The notes beneath the pieces are model-generated. The model searched no databases. It was not told the DNA's origin and was given only the letters and a program-made list of their open reading frames with translations. The position numbers and the translations under genes are program-made. From NCBI GenBank assembly GCA_036386415.1, contig DASVVT010000055.1:1-38592 (forward strand): a DNA stretch of 38,592 nucleotides, given 5' to 3'. Positions 16,221 to 24,191 of the stretch are shown one piece after another. How positions within the stretch are numbered: position 1 is the stretch's first letter; every line of letters begins with the position of its first letter. The stretch comes from DASVVT01 sp036386415 (lineage in GTDB: Bacteria > Acidobacteriota > Blastocatellia > Pyrinomonadales > Pyrinomonadaceae).

Positions 16221-16568
16221 ATGAGCGCGACGATTACACGCGATGAATTGAAGGAGAAGATGGATCGCGGCGACCATTTCATGCTCGTCGAGACCTTGCC
16301 CGTAGAGTATTACCGTCACACGCACCTGCCGGGTGCAATCAACATGCCGCCCGATCAGGTGTCGGAGTTGGCTTCGACGCTTCTGCCGGACAAGACGGCA
16401 GACATAGTCGTCTACTGCGCGAAGCCGACCTGAAACGCCTCTGCAAATGCCGCCCGTGAACTGGCGGCACTCGGCTACACGAACGTGCGGGATTATGAGG
16501 GCGGAAAGAAAGACTGGCTCGACGCGGGGCTGCCCGTTGAGAGGCGCGAGCGGCGTCGGCCAGAATAG
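16221..16568 (+). CDS. Rhodanese-domain protein with in-frame TGA, candidate selenoprotein
   Basis: Read through one TGA, this frame encodes a complete 115-residue rhodanese. Residues 1-65 are the N-terminal part (HTHLPGAINMP is the typical CH2-A motif). The active loop follows as YCAKPT-TGA-NASANAAREL, with the catalytic Cys66 present. TGA codon 71 (16431-16433) stands where relatives have the second Cys of CxxxxC. The remainder, LGYTNVRDYEGGKKDWLDAG, is the normal C-terminus, ending at TAG 16566-16568. TGC or TGT to TGA is a single base change, so the choices are selenocysteine insertion, a recent nonsense mutation, or a sequencing error. The unchanged downstream half favours use or very recent loss. 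Confidence 0.7.
16448..16469 (+). promoter_or_regulatory. Candidate bacterial SECIS-like stem-loop
   Basis: TGCCGCC (16448-16454) and GGCGGCA (16463-16469) form an exact 7-bp stem around the 8-nt loop CGTGAACT. The loop begins 22 nt after the TGA of the rhodanese frame. As I know the bacterial SECIS rules, an apical loop about 16-37 nt downstream with a G in its first two positions is required, and this fits. The DNA also encodes the conserved AAREL-AA helix, so the palindrome could be a coding coincidence. Confidence 0.4.
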
Positions 16569-16596
16569 TTTGATAGAAGGTTAAGGTGAACAAGGT

Positions 16597-17295
16597 ATGA
16601 TTGTGAAACGCTGGAATCAGGATCGCGGGCGCACCAGGACGGGCTGGCTCGATAGTCGTCACACTTTCTCTTTCGGCTCTTACTTCGACCCGGAGCAGAT
16701 GGGATTTCGCGCCCTTCGCGTCATCAATGATGACCGCGTCATACCGGGCGCGGGCTTCGCCACGCACGCCCATCAGGATATGGAGATCATCAGCTATGTG
16801 ATGGAAGGTGCGCTCGAACATCGAGACAGTCTCGGCAATGGTGGAATAATTCCTGCGGGCGACGTGCAGTTTATGAGCGCAGGCCGTGGGGTGCGCCACA
16901 GTGAGCGCAATCCTTCTCCTACAGAGTCAGTACACTTTCTGCAAATCTGGATCATTCCTGATAGCCTTGGATTAGAGCCTGAGTACCAGCAGCGCTCCGT
17001 CTTGCCGGAGAAGAAGCGCGGGCAGCTTAATCTGATTGTCTCTCAAGACGGGCGCGGAGATTCGATCAGGGTTCATCAGGATGTCTCCATTTACGCCTCC
17101 GTGTTAGAGGCAGGTGACAGTGTGACGTATCAATTGCCCGCCGACCGCTACGCCTGGCTTCATGTGGCGCAGGGGCTGCTGAAGCTTAACGGAAATGATC
17201 TGCGCGCGGGAGACGGCGCGGCCATTAACTACGAGGAGGTGCTCTCGATCTCCACGGATCAACAGGCGGAGTTTCTGCTTTTCGATCTCCCCTAG
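16597..17295 (+). CDS. Second pirin-family protein, YhhW type
   Basis: A 232-residue bicupin shorter than the first pirin and only distantly similar. Metal ligands are His57 and His59 (FATHAHQDMEIISYV), His101 and Glu103 (GRGVRHSERNPS). It resembles the E. coli YhhW quercetinase class. AAGG stands 8 nt before the ATG. Two different pirins in one operon suggest distinct substrates or partners. A 20-bp perfect inverted repeat follows the stop by 43 bp. Confidence 0.93.
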   Translation: MIVKRWNQDRGRTRTGWLDSRHTFSFGSYFDPEQMGFRALRVINDDRVIPGAGFATHAHQDMEIISYVMEGALEHRDSLGNGGIIPAGDVQFMSAGRGVRHSERNPSPTESVHFLQIWIIPDSLGLEPEYQQRSVLPEKKRGQLNLIVSQDGRGDSIRVHQDVSIYASVLEAGDSVTYQLPADRYAWLHVAQGLLKLNGNDLRAGDGAAINYEEVLSISTDQQAEFLLFDLP

Positions 17296-17337
17296 GGCAG
17301 TTCTCGTGTGAACGTATGGAAGAGAAGACGGATTAAT

Positions 17338-17408
17338 CCACAGATCAACGCCGAGAGACACGGATTTACGAATCCCTTTGATCTGTAGCTCTCGGCGTTG
17401 ATCTGTGG
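17338..17408. repeat. Perfect 20-bp inverted repeat after the pirin gene
   Basis: Arms 17338-17357 and 17389-17408 are exact complements (CCACAGATCAACGCCGAGAG and complement). The loop itself contains GATCTGTAG, a further partial copy. It may separate the pirin transcript from the efflux gene. Confidence 0.85.
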
Positions 17409-17487
17409 CTCTTTTGTACCTTCATTAGCACGCCGCTTTAGTGCCTTGAGTATTCGCTCTTGCGAGCTAACGGTAACGGTTCCCGTC

Positions 17488-19080
17488 ATGGCAAACATCG
17501 TCAGACAGCCGTGCGATGAGGGCGTCCTCAGGGCAGGTGCGGCGGCGGCTGCTGCTCCTTGCGCCCCGGCTTCGCGCCCGTGGATTCTCGCCGCGACCAT
17601 CCTGGGATCGAGTATGGCTTTTATAGACGGCACGGTCGTGAACGTAGCACTGCCAGCGCTACAGGAAAATCTGAACGCCACGGTCGTAGACGTGCAATGG
17701 GTTGTCGAAGCTTACGCGCTCTTTCTCGCCGCGCTGCTGCTCGTCGGTGGCTCGCTGGGCGACATTCACGGGCGCAAGCTCGTCTACGTTCTTGGGGTGA
17801 TGATTTTCGCTCTGGCCTCCATCTGGTGCGGTTTTGCGCCGAACATCAAGCAACTGATTGTCGCGCGCGCTGCGCAGGGAGTGGGCGGCGCGCTGCTCGT
17901 GCCCGGGAGTCTAGCCATCATCAGCGCTTCGTTCGAGGATGAGAAGCGCGGGCAGGCCATCGGCACATGGTCTGGATTTACAGCCATCACGGCGGCCATC
18001 GGCCCTGTCATCGGAGGCTGGTTGATCGAGCACGTCTCATGGCGCGCGGTCTTTTTCATCAACGTTCCGCTGGCGGCCATCGTGCTCTGGCTGGTCTTCC
18101 GGCATGTGCCGGAGAGTCTGGATGAAGAAGCAGCCCGCGCCGGACTGGATTGGTCGGGCGCGGCGCTCGCCACCCTGAGCCTGGGCGCAATCGTCTACGG
18201 GCTGATCGAATCCTCGCGCCTGGGGTTCATTCATCCAATGGTCATCGGCGCGCTCGTCTGTGGCCTGGCGGCAGCCTCCGTGTTTCTCTTCATTGAGGCG
18301 CGCAAGGCGCATCCGATGTTGCCGCTCAAGCTGTTCGCGGCGCGCGACTTCAGCGGGGCTAACCTGCTGACCTTGTTCCTCTACACGGCGCTGGCCGGAA
18401 CGCTCTTCTTCTTTCCGCTGAATCTCATACAGGTGCAGGGTTATTCCGCGACGGCTGCCGGGGCGGCGTCGCTTCCGTTCATTCTGATCATGTTCCTTCT
18501 TTCGCGCTGGTCGGGCGGGCTGGTCCGGCGCTACGGGGCCAGGTTGCCGCTCGTGATCGGCCCCCTGGTCGCCGCCCTCGGGTTTGCGCTCTTCATCTTG
18601 CCCGGCGTGGGAGGCTCTTACTGGACGACCTTCTTCCCGGCAGTCGTCTTGCTCGGCCTTGGGATGGCGACGAGCGTCGCGCCCCTGACGACGACCGTGA
18701 TGAACGCTGTCAAGGGGAATCGCGCCGGGATCGCCTCAGGAATTAACAACGCTGTCTCGCGCACCGCAGGGCTCTTGGCCGTTGCCGTGCTCGGCCTCGT
18801 CATGTTGCACGGTTTCAACCGTCAACTCGATCAACGCCTGTTGGAGCTCAAGGTCGCGCCCGAAGTGCATCGTTCGCTGGACGTTGAGCGCGTCAAATTG
18901 GCCGGAGCGCAAATCCCGGTTGATCTCAGCCCGGCGTTGCAAACCACGCTGAAGCGTGCCATCGACGACTCCTTTGTCGCTGGTTTTCGTCTGGTCATGT
19001 GGGTCGCTGTCGTTCTGGCGCTCATGAGCGCACTGAGCGCCTGGTGGTTGATTCAGGGCGAGACGATGGCTGAAGCGTAG
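17488..19080 (+). CDS. MFS drug-efflux permease, DHA2 (14-TM) family
   Basis: About 530 residues with 14 hydrophobic helices. Motif C-like and DHA2 signatures are visible: FIDGTVVNVALPALQ in TM1, GSLGDIHGRKLVYV (motif A) between TM2 and TM3, ARAAQGVGGALLVPGSLAII in TM4 and GPVIGGWL in TM5. It uses the proton gradient to expel hydrophobic compounds (EmrB/QacA type). I chose the ATG at 17488 because the sequence before it lacks a membrane pattern; no good ribosome site is visible. It is last in the marR cluster, and pumps under MarR control are common, so co-regulation is likely. The interposed palindrome makes a shared transcript uncertain. Confidence 0.92.
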   Translation: MANIVRQPCDEGVLRAGAAAAAAPCAPASRPWILAATILGSSMAFIDGTVVNVALPALQENLNATVVDVQWVVEAYALFLAALLLVGGSLGDIHGRKLVYVLGVMIFALASIWCGFAPNIKQLIVARAAQGVGGALLVPGSLAIISASFEDEKRGQAIGTWSGFTAITAAIGPVIGGWLIEHVSWRAVFFINVPLAAIVLWLVFRHVPESLDEEAARAGLDWSGAALATLSLGAIVYGLIESSRLGFIHPMVIGALVCGLAAASVFLFIEARKAHPMLPLKLFAARDFSGANLLTLFLYTALAGTLFFFPLNLIQVQGYSATAAGAASLPFILIMFLLSRWSGGLVRRYGARLPLVIGPLVAALGFALFILPGVGGSYWTTFFPAVVLLGLGMATSVAPLTTTVMNAVKGNRAGIASGINNAVSRTAGLLAVAVLGLVMLHGFNRQLDQRLLELKVAPEVHRSLDVERVKLAGAQIPVDLSPALQTTLKRAIDDSFVAGFRLVMWVAVVLALMSALSAWWLIQGETMAEA

Positions 19081-19098
19081 AATTATGGGCGGCATCTC

Positions 19099-19246
19099 AT
19101 ACCAAGATGCAAAAGAGGACGGGGGACGATCCACTAAGCGACACGAAGCAACACGAAACAAGCTCCTTCTGTTCGTGCCATTTCGTGCCGTTTCGTGTTC
19201 CTTCGTGGATCGTTCGCATGCCTTCTTTTATTCTGTTATATGGTAT
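19099..19246. mobile_element. MITE-like palindromic element, copy 1
   Basis: A 148-bp palindrome bounded by ATACCA and TGGTAT. The arms contain GGACGATCCACT, ACACGAAGCAACACGAAAC and the complements. It shares layout and words with the element at 24764-24897. It starts 19 bp after the efflux gene stop. It has no coding capacity. Confidence 0.7.
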
Positions 19247-19332
19247 CAGTTAAGAAAGAGCATCTCTTCTTCCTGAGCTGTGACCGGATTATCGATTTCG
19301 TTCGAGGAAAATTTATTAATACGGAGGTCAGG

Positions 19333-20259
19333 ATGGCTGAATTCAGGAGTAATCATGTCGGGACAGAAGTGTGGCCGAGTTTGCCTCTCGAAGAGTGGCA
19401 GGAGACGCTGGCGACGCTGCACATGTGGACGCAGGTCGTCGGCAAAATTCGTCTCGCGCAGAGCCCGCTGGTCAACCACTGGTGGAACGTTCCTCTCTAC
19501 GTGACGGCGCGCGGATTGACGACCTCGGCCATGCCCTACGGCGCGAGGAGCTTCGAGATCGATTTCGATTTCATAGACCACCGGCTCATCATCGCTTGCA
19601 GCGACGGGACGACGAGGAGTATAGACCTGATCCCGCGCTCAGTCGCAGACTTCTACAGGGAAGTGATGCGGACGCTCGATGAGCTTGGACTCTCTGTGAA
19701 AATCTGGACGACGCCGGTTGAAATCCCAAACCCCATCCCCTTTGAGCAGGATCATGAGCACGCCTCTTACGAAGGGGAGTACGCCAACCGTTTCTGGCGC
19801 ATCCTGGTGCAGGTGGTCAAGGTGTTCGAAGAGTTCCGCGCGCGCTTTATAGGGAAAGTCAGTCCCGTACATTTTTTCTGGGGGAGCTTCGATCTGGCCG
19901 TGACCCGCTTTTCAGGGCGGCGCGCGCCCGAGCGTGTCGGGGCTGATCCCATTACGCGTGAAGCCTATTCGCATGAAGTCATCAGTCACGGTTTCTGGCC
20001 TGGAAGCAGGGGGAGCGCAATCCAGGCTCCCGCGTTCTACTCGTACACAGCCCCTGAGCCGACGGGTTTAAGTCTTGAGCCGGTTCGTCCCGCCCAGGCT
20101 TTCTACAGCAAAGAGATGTCGGAGTTCATCCTGCTCTATGATGATCTGAGGCAAACGAGTGCGCCCGAAGAAGCGCTGATGGAGTTTCTGCAAAGCACCT
20201 ACGAAGCGGGCGCGCGGCTCGCCAACTGGGATCGTGTCTCGTTAGAGCGTGTCAGATGA
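19333..20259 (+). CDS. DUF5996-family protein
   Basis: A 308-residue soluble protein. Typical family segments are WPSLPLEEWQETLATLHMWTQ at the N-terminus (first 20 or so residues after the start), HWWNVPLYVTARGLTTSAMP, FEIDFDFIDHRL and PVHFFWGSFDLAVTRFSGR. The His/Trp-rich pockets suggest an enzyme but no reaction is established to my knowledge. Start at ATG 19333 is fixed by GGAGG five bases upstream; an upstream extension would code for the MITE-like repeat. It stands alone between two palindromes. Confidence 0.85.
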   Translation: MAEFRSNHVGTEVWPSLPLEEWQETLATLHMWTQVVGKIRLAQSPLVNHWWNVPLYVTARGLTTSAMPYGARSFEIDFDFIDHRLIIACSDGTTRSIDLIPRSVADFYREVMRTLDELGLSVKIWTTPVEIPNPIPFEQDHEHASYEGEYANRFWRILVQVVKVFEEFRARFIGKVSPVHFFWGSFDLAVTRFSGRRAPERVGADPITREAYSHEVISHGFWPGSRGSAIQAPAFYSYTAPEPTGLSLEPVRPAQAFYSKEMSEFILLYDDLRQTSAPEEALMEFLQSTYEAGARLANWDRVSLERVR

Positions 20260-20270
20260 AAGCAGAGAAT

Positions 20271-20357
20271 TAAACGCAAAGGGCGCAAAGTAAGAAGACG
20301 CAAAGAACGCAGAGGAAGTATCTCCTTTGCGAGCTTCCTTTGCGTCCTTTGCGTTTA
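20271..20357. repeat. Palindrome of GCAAAGGACGC words between convergent genes
   Basis: TAAACGCAAAGGGCGCAAAG (20271-20290) opposes CTTTGCGTCCTTTGCGTTTA (20338-20357) with one mismatch region and degenerate words between. It is 12 bp from the DUF5996 stop and 47 bp from the stop of the aldo/keto reductase, so it can serve both ends. Confidence 0.8.
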
Positions 20358-20403
20358 GAGTTCTTCCCTTCGTGCAAATGAAATCCACGCTGATCTGATG
20401 GGC

Positions 20404-21345
20404 TCAAGCAGCCAGCTCATCCAACGGGGGAAACCTGTGCTGTTTCCTTCCCGGCGGCCCGTCAAACTTTTTGGAGGTCTTATAGAGCTCGAAGTGCCCG
20501 TCAGCCGCGAGCGGGGCGCAGCGTGTGCGTAGAGCCTGCATCCGGTCGGCGGTCATTGGCTTAAAGCCGCAGGCGATGCGCAGGTTCTGGCGCAGCACTT
20601 TCAGCGAATCAACACCGCTGACCGTGGCTGCGACGGGCAGACTCATCGCATAGCAGAGGGCTTCCGATGGCGTGACGGCGCGCTTCCTCACCGCGTCGCC
20701 TTCACCCCCCATGCTCTTCATGCCGAGCGCGGCGATGCCGCGACGATTCAACTCAGGCAGCACCTGCTGCTCGAAACTGCGGAACGTCGCGTCAAAGCAG
20801 TTGAGCGGAAGCTGGCAGGTGTCGAAAGGATAATCATACGAGAGCATCTTCAAATGTATCGCCGGGTCTTTGTGTCCGGTAAAGCCTATAAAGCGGACTT
20901 TGCCCTCGCGTCGCGCCTGTTCGAGAGCTTCTATCACGCCGCCCTTCATGAAGTGCAGGTCAGGATCGTTGTCGTGTATGACTTCGTGAACCTGCCAGAG
21001 GTCGAGGTGGTCTGTCTTGAGACGCCTGAGCGATTGTTCGAGCTGGCGCAGGGCAGTTTTTTTGTCGCGCCCGTGCGTACAAACTTTGCTCATGAGAAAA
21101 ACCTGCTGGCGTCGTCCTTCCAATGCCCTGCCCATACGCTCTTCACTAAAGCCTTCGTGGTATTCCCAGGCGTTGTCCATAAACGTGAGCCCTGCGTCAA
21201 TCGCTTGGTGGACGATGCGTGTGGCCTCGCGCTCGCTCTTGACGAGCCCTAAATGATAGCCGCCGAGCGCCAGTGCAGACACTTCTACGCCTGTGCGTCC
21301 GAGCGAACGGCGCGGCATCTCTCCCTTGATCGTGCTGGTCGTCAT
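20404..21345 (-). CDS. Aldo/keto reductase
   Basis: A 313-residue TIM-barrel NADPH oxidoreductase. The catalytic tetrad is complete: Asp57 (FMDNAWEYHEG), Tyr62, Lys87 (LMSKVCTH) and His120 (LWQVHEV). The family patterns RSLGRTGVEVSALALGGYHLG and GKVRFIGFTGHKDP are visible. The C-terminal 40 residues are polar and specific to this subgroup. AAGGAGG precedes the ATG by 9 nt. Its substrate is likely a small aldehyde or ketone; nothing nearby narrows it. Confidence 0.93.
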   Translation of the reverse strand: MTTSTIKGEMPRRSLGRTGVEVSALALGGYHLGLVKSEREATRIVHQAIDAGLTFMDNAWEYHEGFSEERMGRALEGRRQQVFLMSKVCTHGRDKKTALRQLEQSLRRLKTDHLDLWQVHEVIHDNDPDLHFMKGGVIEALEQARREGKVRFIGFTGHKDPAIHLKMLSYDYPFDTCQLPLNCFDATFRSFEQQVLPELNRRGIAALGMKSMGGEGDAVRKRAVTPSEALCYAMSLPVAATVSGVDSLKVLRQNLRIACGFKPMTADRMQALRTRCAPLAADGHFELYKTSKKFDGPPGRKQHRFPPLDELAA

Positions 21346-21505
21346 TCTTCGACTGCCTCCTTTCCGGTGTGCGTCACACTATAGCAGGTTGCGTATTAAC
21401 AACAGAGGACGCCGTAGAGGAGATCAAGCAGATAATATCCGTTCTCTTCTATGCCCGAAAAGGTGGCGAGAACTTCTTGCTTGGTCGCGCTCCTCTATCT
21501 TCGGC

Positions 21506-21511
21506 TATAAT
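21506..21511 (+). promoter_or_regulatory. Isolated TATAAT -10 box
   Basis: An exact TATAAT lies 65 bp before the truncated ABC gene. TTGGTC (21481-21486) is a possible -35 box at a 19-bp spacing. It may be the relic promoter of the once intact transporter gene. Confidence 0.35.
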
Positions 21512-21576
21512 CTCGCGACGCTTAATTCAGAAACTTATTGTGACTGCCATCATCCTTGGATCGTAAAGCGGCTCTT

Positions 21577-21753
21577 ATGACTGAAGACGATCAGCTCAGG
21601 TTACGGGCTAATGGGACTGCCTCCGCGCCTGCGGCTTCGATCAGCGTCAGAGACCTGTCGAAGTCTTTCGGGTCGCAGAGCGTGCTCGCCGCCATCTCTT
21701 TCATCGTCCTGGTCTGCATGGAGATTTTCAGGAAACGAAGTCAGCGCGCTTAG
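21577..21753 (+). pseudogene. Truncated ABC transporter ATP-binding protein
   Basis: The 58-codon frame begins like an MlaF-type ATPase: after a polar leader, ASISVRDLSKSFGSQSVLAAISF, written here in part, is the first strand pair of an ABC domain. Where Walker A should follow, the frame continues instead as IVLVCMEIFRKRSQRA and stops. Everything from Walker A to the signature motif is missing. The tail looks like the cytoplasmic end of a membrane protein, as expected of a deletion that fused the first and last gene of a transporter operon. The hairpin cluster immediately downstream could have mediated this. Confidence 0.65.
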
Positions 21754-22173
21754 CTTTTTACATGGGCGCTCTTGATGGAGAATGTCTCCCGTCAAAACCG
21801 CACGACACAGGAAAAATATTCAGGCGCAGTTCAGACGGACGTAACATGCCGGTTCTAGACTGAAGCGTTTTGAACTTGCCTGACGTGCCCTGATTAGAGT
21901 CGCGCAAGCGGCCATTGAATTTAGCCCGTCCTTTTAAGGGCGGGACTCCGATGACCACATTGATCTTACGTCGCGTCAGCGACGACTTAAAATTTGGTAA
22001 TGGCGCGTTATTCAAGCGTCGCTGACGCGACGCATCATTATCTTACTCGTCTGTGCAGTCCATAAATGAACTGCCTAAACTCACACGTCCCTCCGGGACG
22101 AAACTTAAAGGGACATAGCTGAAATGCTATCGCCCTTAATGTCTGGATAGAACTTACCGAAAGGGACTTCGAT
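21754..22173. repeat. Intergenic cluster of REP-like hairpins
   Basis: This 420-bp gap has no gene. It holds: CCCGTCCTT-TT-AAGGGCGGG (21925-21944); a pair of inverted 16-mers, CGTCGCGTCAGCGACG at 21969-21984 and its complement at 22017-22032, each self-complementary; CGTCCC-TCC-GGGACG (22086-22100); and a bulged stem at 22108-22137 (AAGGG...ATAGC / GCTAT...CCCTT). The layout resembles REP/BIME units. The last stem may also lie in the porin leader transcript. Confidence 0.6.
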
Positions 22174-23928
22174 ATGATTCGCCTTAAATTTTCACGCGCG
22201 CTCGTGCTGTGCGCCTGCTGCGCCGGCATGGCGCTCCAAGCCTTCGCGCAGCAGACGACGACGCCGCCGTCTGCTCTCGCCAGCAACGAGACCGCCGCTT
22301 CGAGCACCGCTTCGGCGGAGACGAAAACTGATGGAGCGAACCCGGAGTTGGAAGAGATGCGCCGCCAGTTGCGCGAGCAGCAGGAAGAATTGAAGCGCAT
22401 GCGCGAGACGATAGACGAGCTGCGCCAGCGCGTAGATCATTCGGCTGCGCCGGGCGTCGTCAATACCGGCGCGGTGGCGGCGACGGATGCGGTGGGCGGC
22501 GCGTCACAAGATGCGCAGAACAAAGGTCAGACGGACACAGACGCGCGGCTCGGCAAAGTCGAAGAGCAGGTCAAGAAGACCAGTGAAACGATTGCCAAGC
22601 AGCTCGGCTCGATCACCTTCTATGGCGACCTGCGCTTTCGCTATGAAGCCCTCTACGGCCAGTTGAATTCCGCCTTGAATACCGTCGATCCGACGATCCT
22701 CGGCAACCCGCTCTCGACGCGCCAGCGCTTTCGCCTGCGCGCACGCTTCGGCATGCGCGGCCAGATCGGCAAAGAGTTCGACTGGGGCATCAGGCTCGCC
22801 ACAGGCAGCTTTGCCGATGCCATCTCGTCGAATCAAACCCTGACGGACTTCTATAACCGCAAGCCGTTCGGTCTGGATCAGGCGTACCTGGGCTGGTCGC
22901 CGAAACAAGTTCCGGGCTTGCGCATTCAGGTCGGTAAATTCGACGTCCCCTGGCTGCGCACGGAGATGACCATTGACAACGACGTCAACCCTGAAGGCTT
23001 TAGCGAGACCTACACGCGCAGCTTCAAGGATTCGGCGCTCAAGAACCTGACCTTCGTCGCGTGGCAGCTTCCCTTCCTCGAACGCGCTTCGGCCTTCGTG
23101 CTGAACGCGAACGGCTCGCTCAACATAGACGCCTCGCGCCGTGGCGGGCGCGACCTGGCTATGTATGGAGCGCAACTGCGCACACGATTCGAGCCTTCAA
23201 AGAAGGTCGGGATCACGCTGTCAGCCGCAGACCTTTACTACTCCGGCACGCAGTTCATCTCTCCGGCTCAGGTCTTCGGCGGCCTGCTACAGGTTCCTGT
23301 GACGATCACAGTCCCGGCGACTGCCACCACTCCGGCGCAGACCCTCACCGGCACGGCCAACATTTCGCGTGACCTGCTGGTGTCGGGCAACGGCAATCTG
23401 GGAATTACGATAGCGAACAGTAATGCCGTGAACCGCGACGGGAGGCTCAGCTCTGGCTATAACCTGATCGACCTGATCGGACGTCTCGATCTGAACTACA
23501 GCAACCGCTGGCCTATCGCCTTCATCTTCAACTTCGTTCACAACACGCAGGTGCACGATGTGGTGTTGGCGGGGACGGGCGGCACGAACCGCATCCTGCC
23601 GAACAACGAGGACAACGGCTACTGGGCGGAGATTCAGGCCGGAAGGTCTAAAGAGCGCGGTGACTGGCTGTTCGGGTACACCTTCATACGGATCGAAAAA
23701 GATGCCGTGCTGACGCCCTTCAACTTCTCAGACATAGAGCAGAGGTCGGACACGCGCGTGCATCGTTTCAACCTCAGCTATACGGTCGATCCGCGCGTGC
23801 TCCTCTCGCTGACGACTTACATCAACCAGCGCCCGAACGGGCTGCTCGGCGTGTTCGGCCAGACCCCTCTGGGCTCGCTCAACGGCGCGACGACGCGCGT
23901 GCAGTTTGATACCATCTTCCGCTTTTAG
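22174..23928 (+). CDS. Outer-membrane porin with periplasmic coiled coil
   Basis: A 584-residue exported protein. The signal peptide ends near LQAFAQQ (residue 27). Residues 60-95 form a coiled coil (LEEMRRQLREQQEELKRMRE...) that probably trimerises or binds peptidoglycan. From about residue 140 the chain is a beta-barrel of alternating strands (SITFYGDLRFRYEAL, QRFRLRARFGMRGQIGKEFD, LGWSPKQVPGLRIQVGKFDVPW). It ends in Phe (FDTIFRF), the BAM recognition signal. It resembles the 'putative porin' family. AAAGGG lies 8 nt before the ATG. It probably admits small solutes; specificity is unknown. Confidence 0.88.
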   Translation: MIRLKFSRALVLCACCAGMALQAFAQQTTTPPSALASNETAASSTASAETKTDGANPELEEMRRQLREQQEELKRMRETIDELRQRVDHSAAPGVVNTGAVAATDAVGGASQDAQNKGQTDTDARLGKVEEQVKKTSETIAKQLGSITFYGDLRFRYEALYGQLNSALNTVDPTILGNPLSTRQRFRLRARFGMRGQIGKEFDWGIRLATGSFADAISSNQTLTDFYNRKPFGLDQAYLGWSPKQVPGLRIQVGKFDVPWLRTEMTIDNDVNPEGFSETYTRSFKDSALKNLTFVAWQLPFLERASAFVLNANGSLNIDASRRGGRDLAMYGAQLRTRFEPSKKVGITLSAADLYYSGTQFISPAQVFGGLLQVPVTITVPATATTPAQTLTGTANISRDLLVSGNGNLGITIANSNAVNRDGRLSSGYNLIDLIGRLDLNYSNRWPIAFIFNFVHNTQVHDVVLAGTGGTNRILPNNEDNGYWAEIQAGRSKERGDWLFGYTFIRIEKDAVLTPFNFSDIEQRSDTRVHRFNLSYTVDPRVLLSLTTYINQRPNGLLGVFGQTPLGSLNGATTRVQFDTIFRF

Positions 23929-23955
23929 CGCGCGCTTGAAGATGCAAAGCTTACG

Positions 23956-24000
23956 GGTAGCGGGCGGAGAAAGCCGCCCGTCGATCAACCGCCCGCTACC
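23956..24000. terminator. Three-part hairpin after the porin gene
   Basis: GGTAGCGGGCGG (23956-23967) is the exact complement of CCGCCCGCTACC (23989-24000). Its inner part CGGGCGG also pairs with the nearer CCGCCCG at 23974-23980. The two stems exclude each other. The site begins 28 bp past the porin stop. Confidence 0.6.
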
Positions 24001-24191
24001 GTGAGACCTCCCTCTGAGGCTTCCCACAGGAGGCTGTCGTGGTTTTTCCTCTCGCATTAGTCTCCCGAACAGGACTATATTTGAGGCTGCTTTCTCTTCT
24101 TCGCGGGCTGAGATTGGATGCGGGCAGATATTATTTCTTCTCTCTCAGCCCATATGCAATCGTCGCAGGCTATCTTTAAAGGAGTGACGCC

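Noticed and set aside
16339..16899. Minus-strand frame across the rhodanese and second pirin
   Set aside because: It crosses two genes antisense and shows no domain; it is not an explanation for the TGA.
22504..23175. 223-codon minus-strand frame opposite the porin gene
   Set aside because: Antisense to a gene with signal peptide, barrel and terminal Phe; its residues show no fold pattern.
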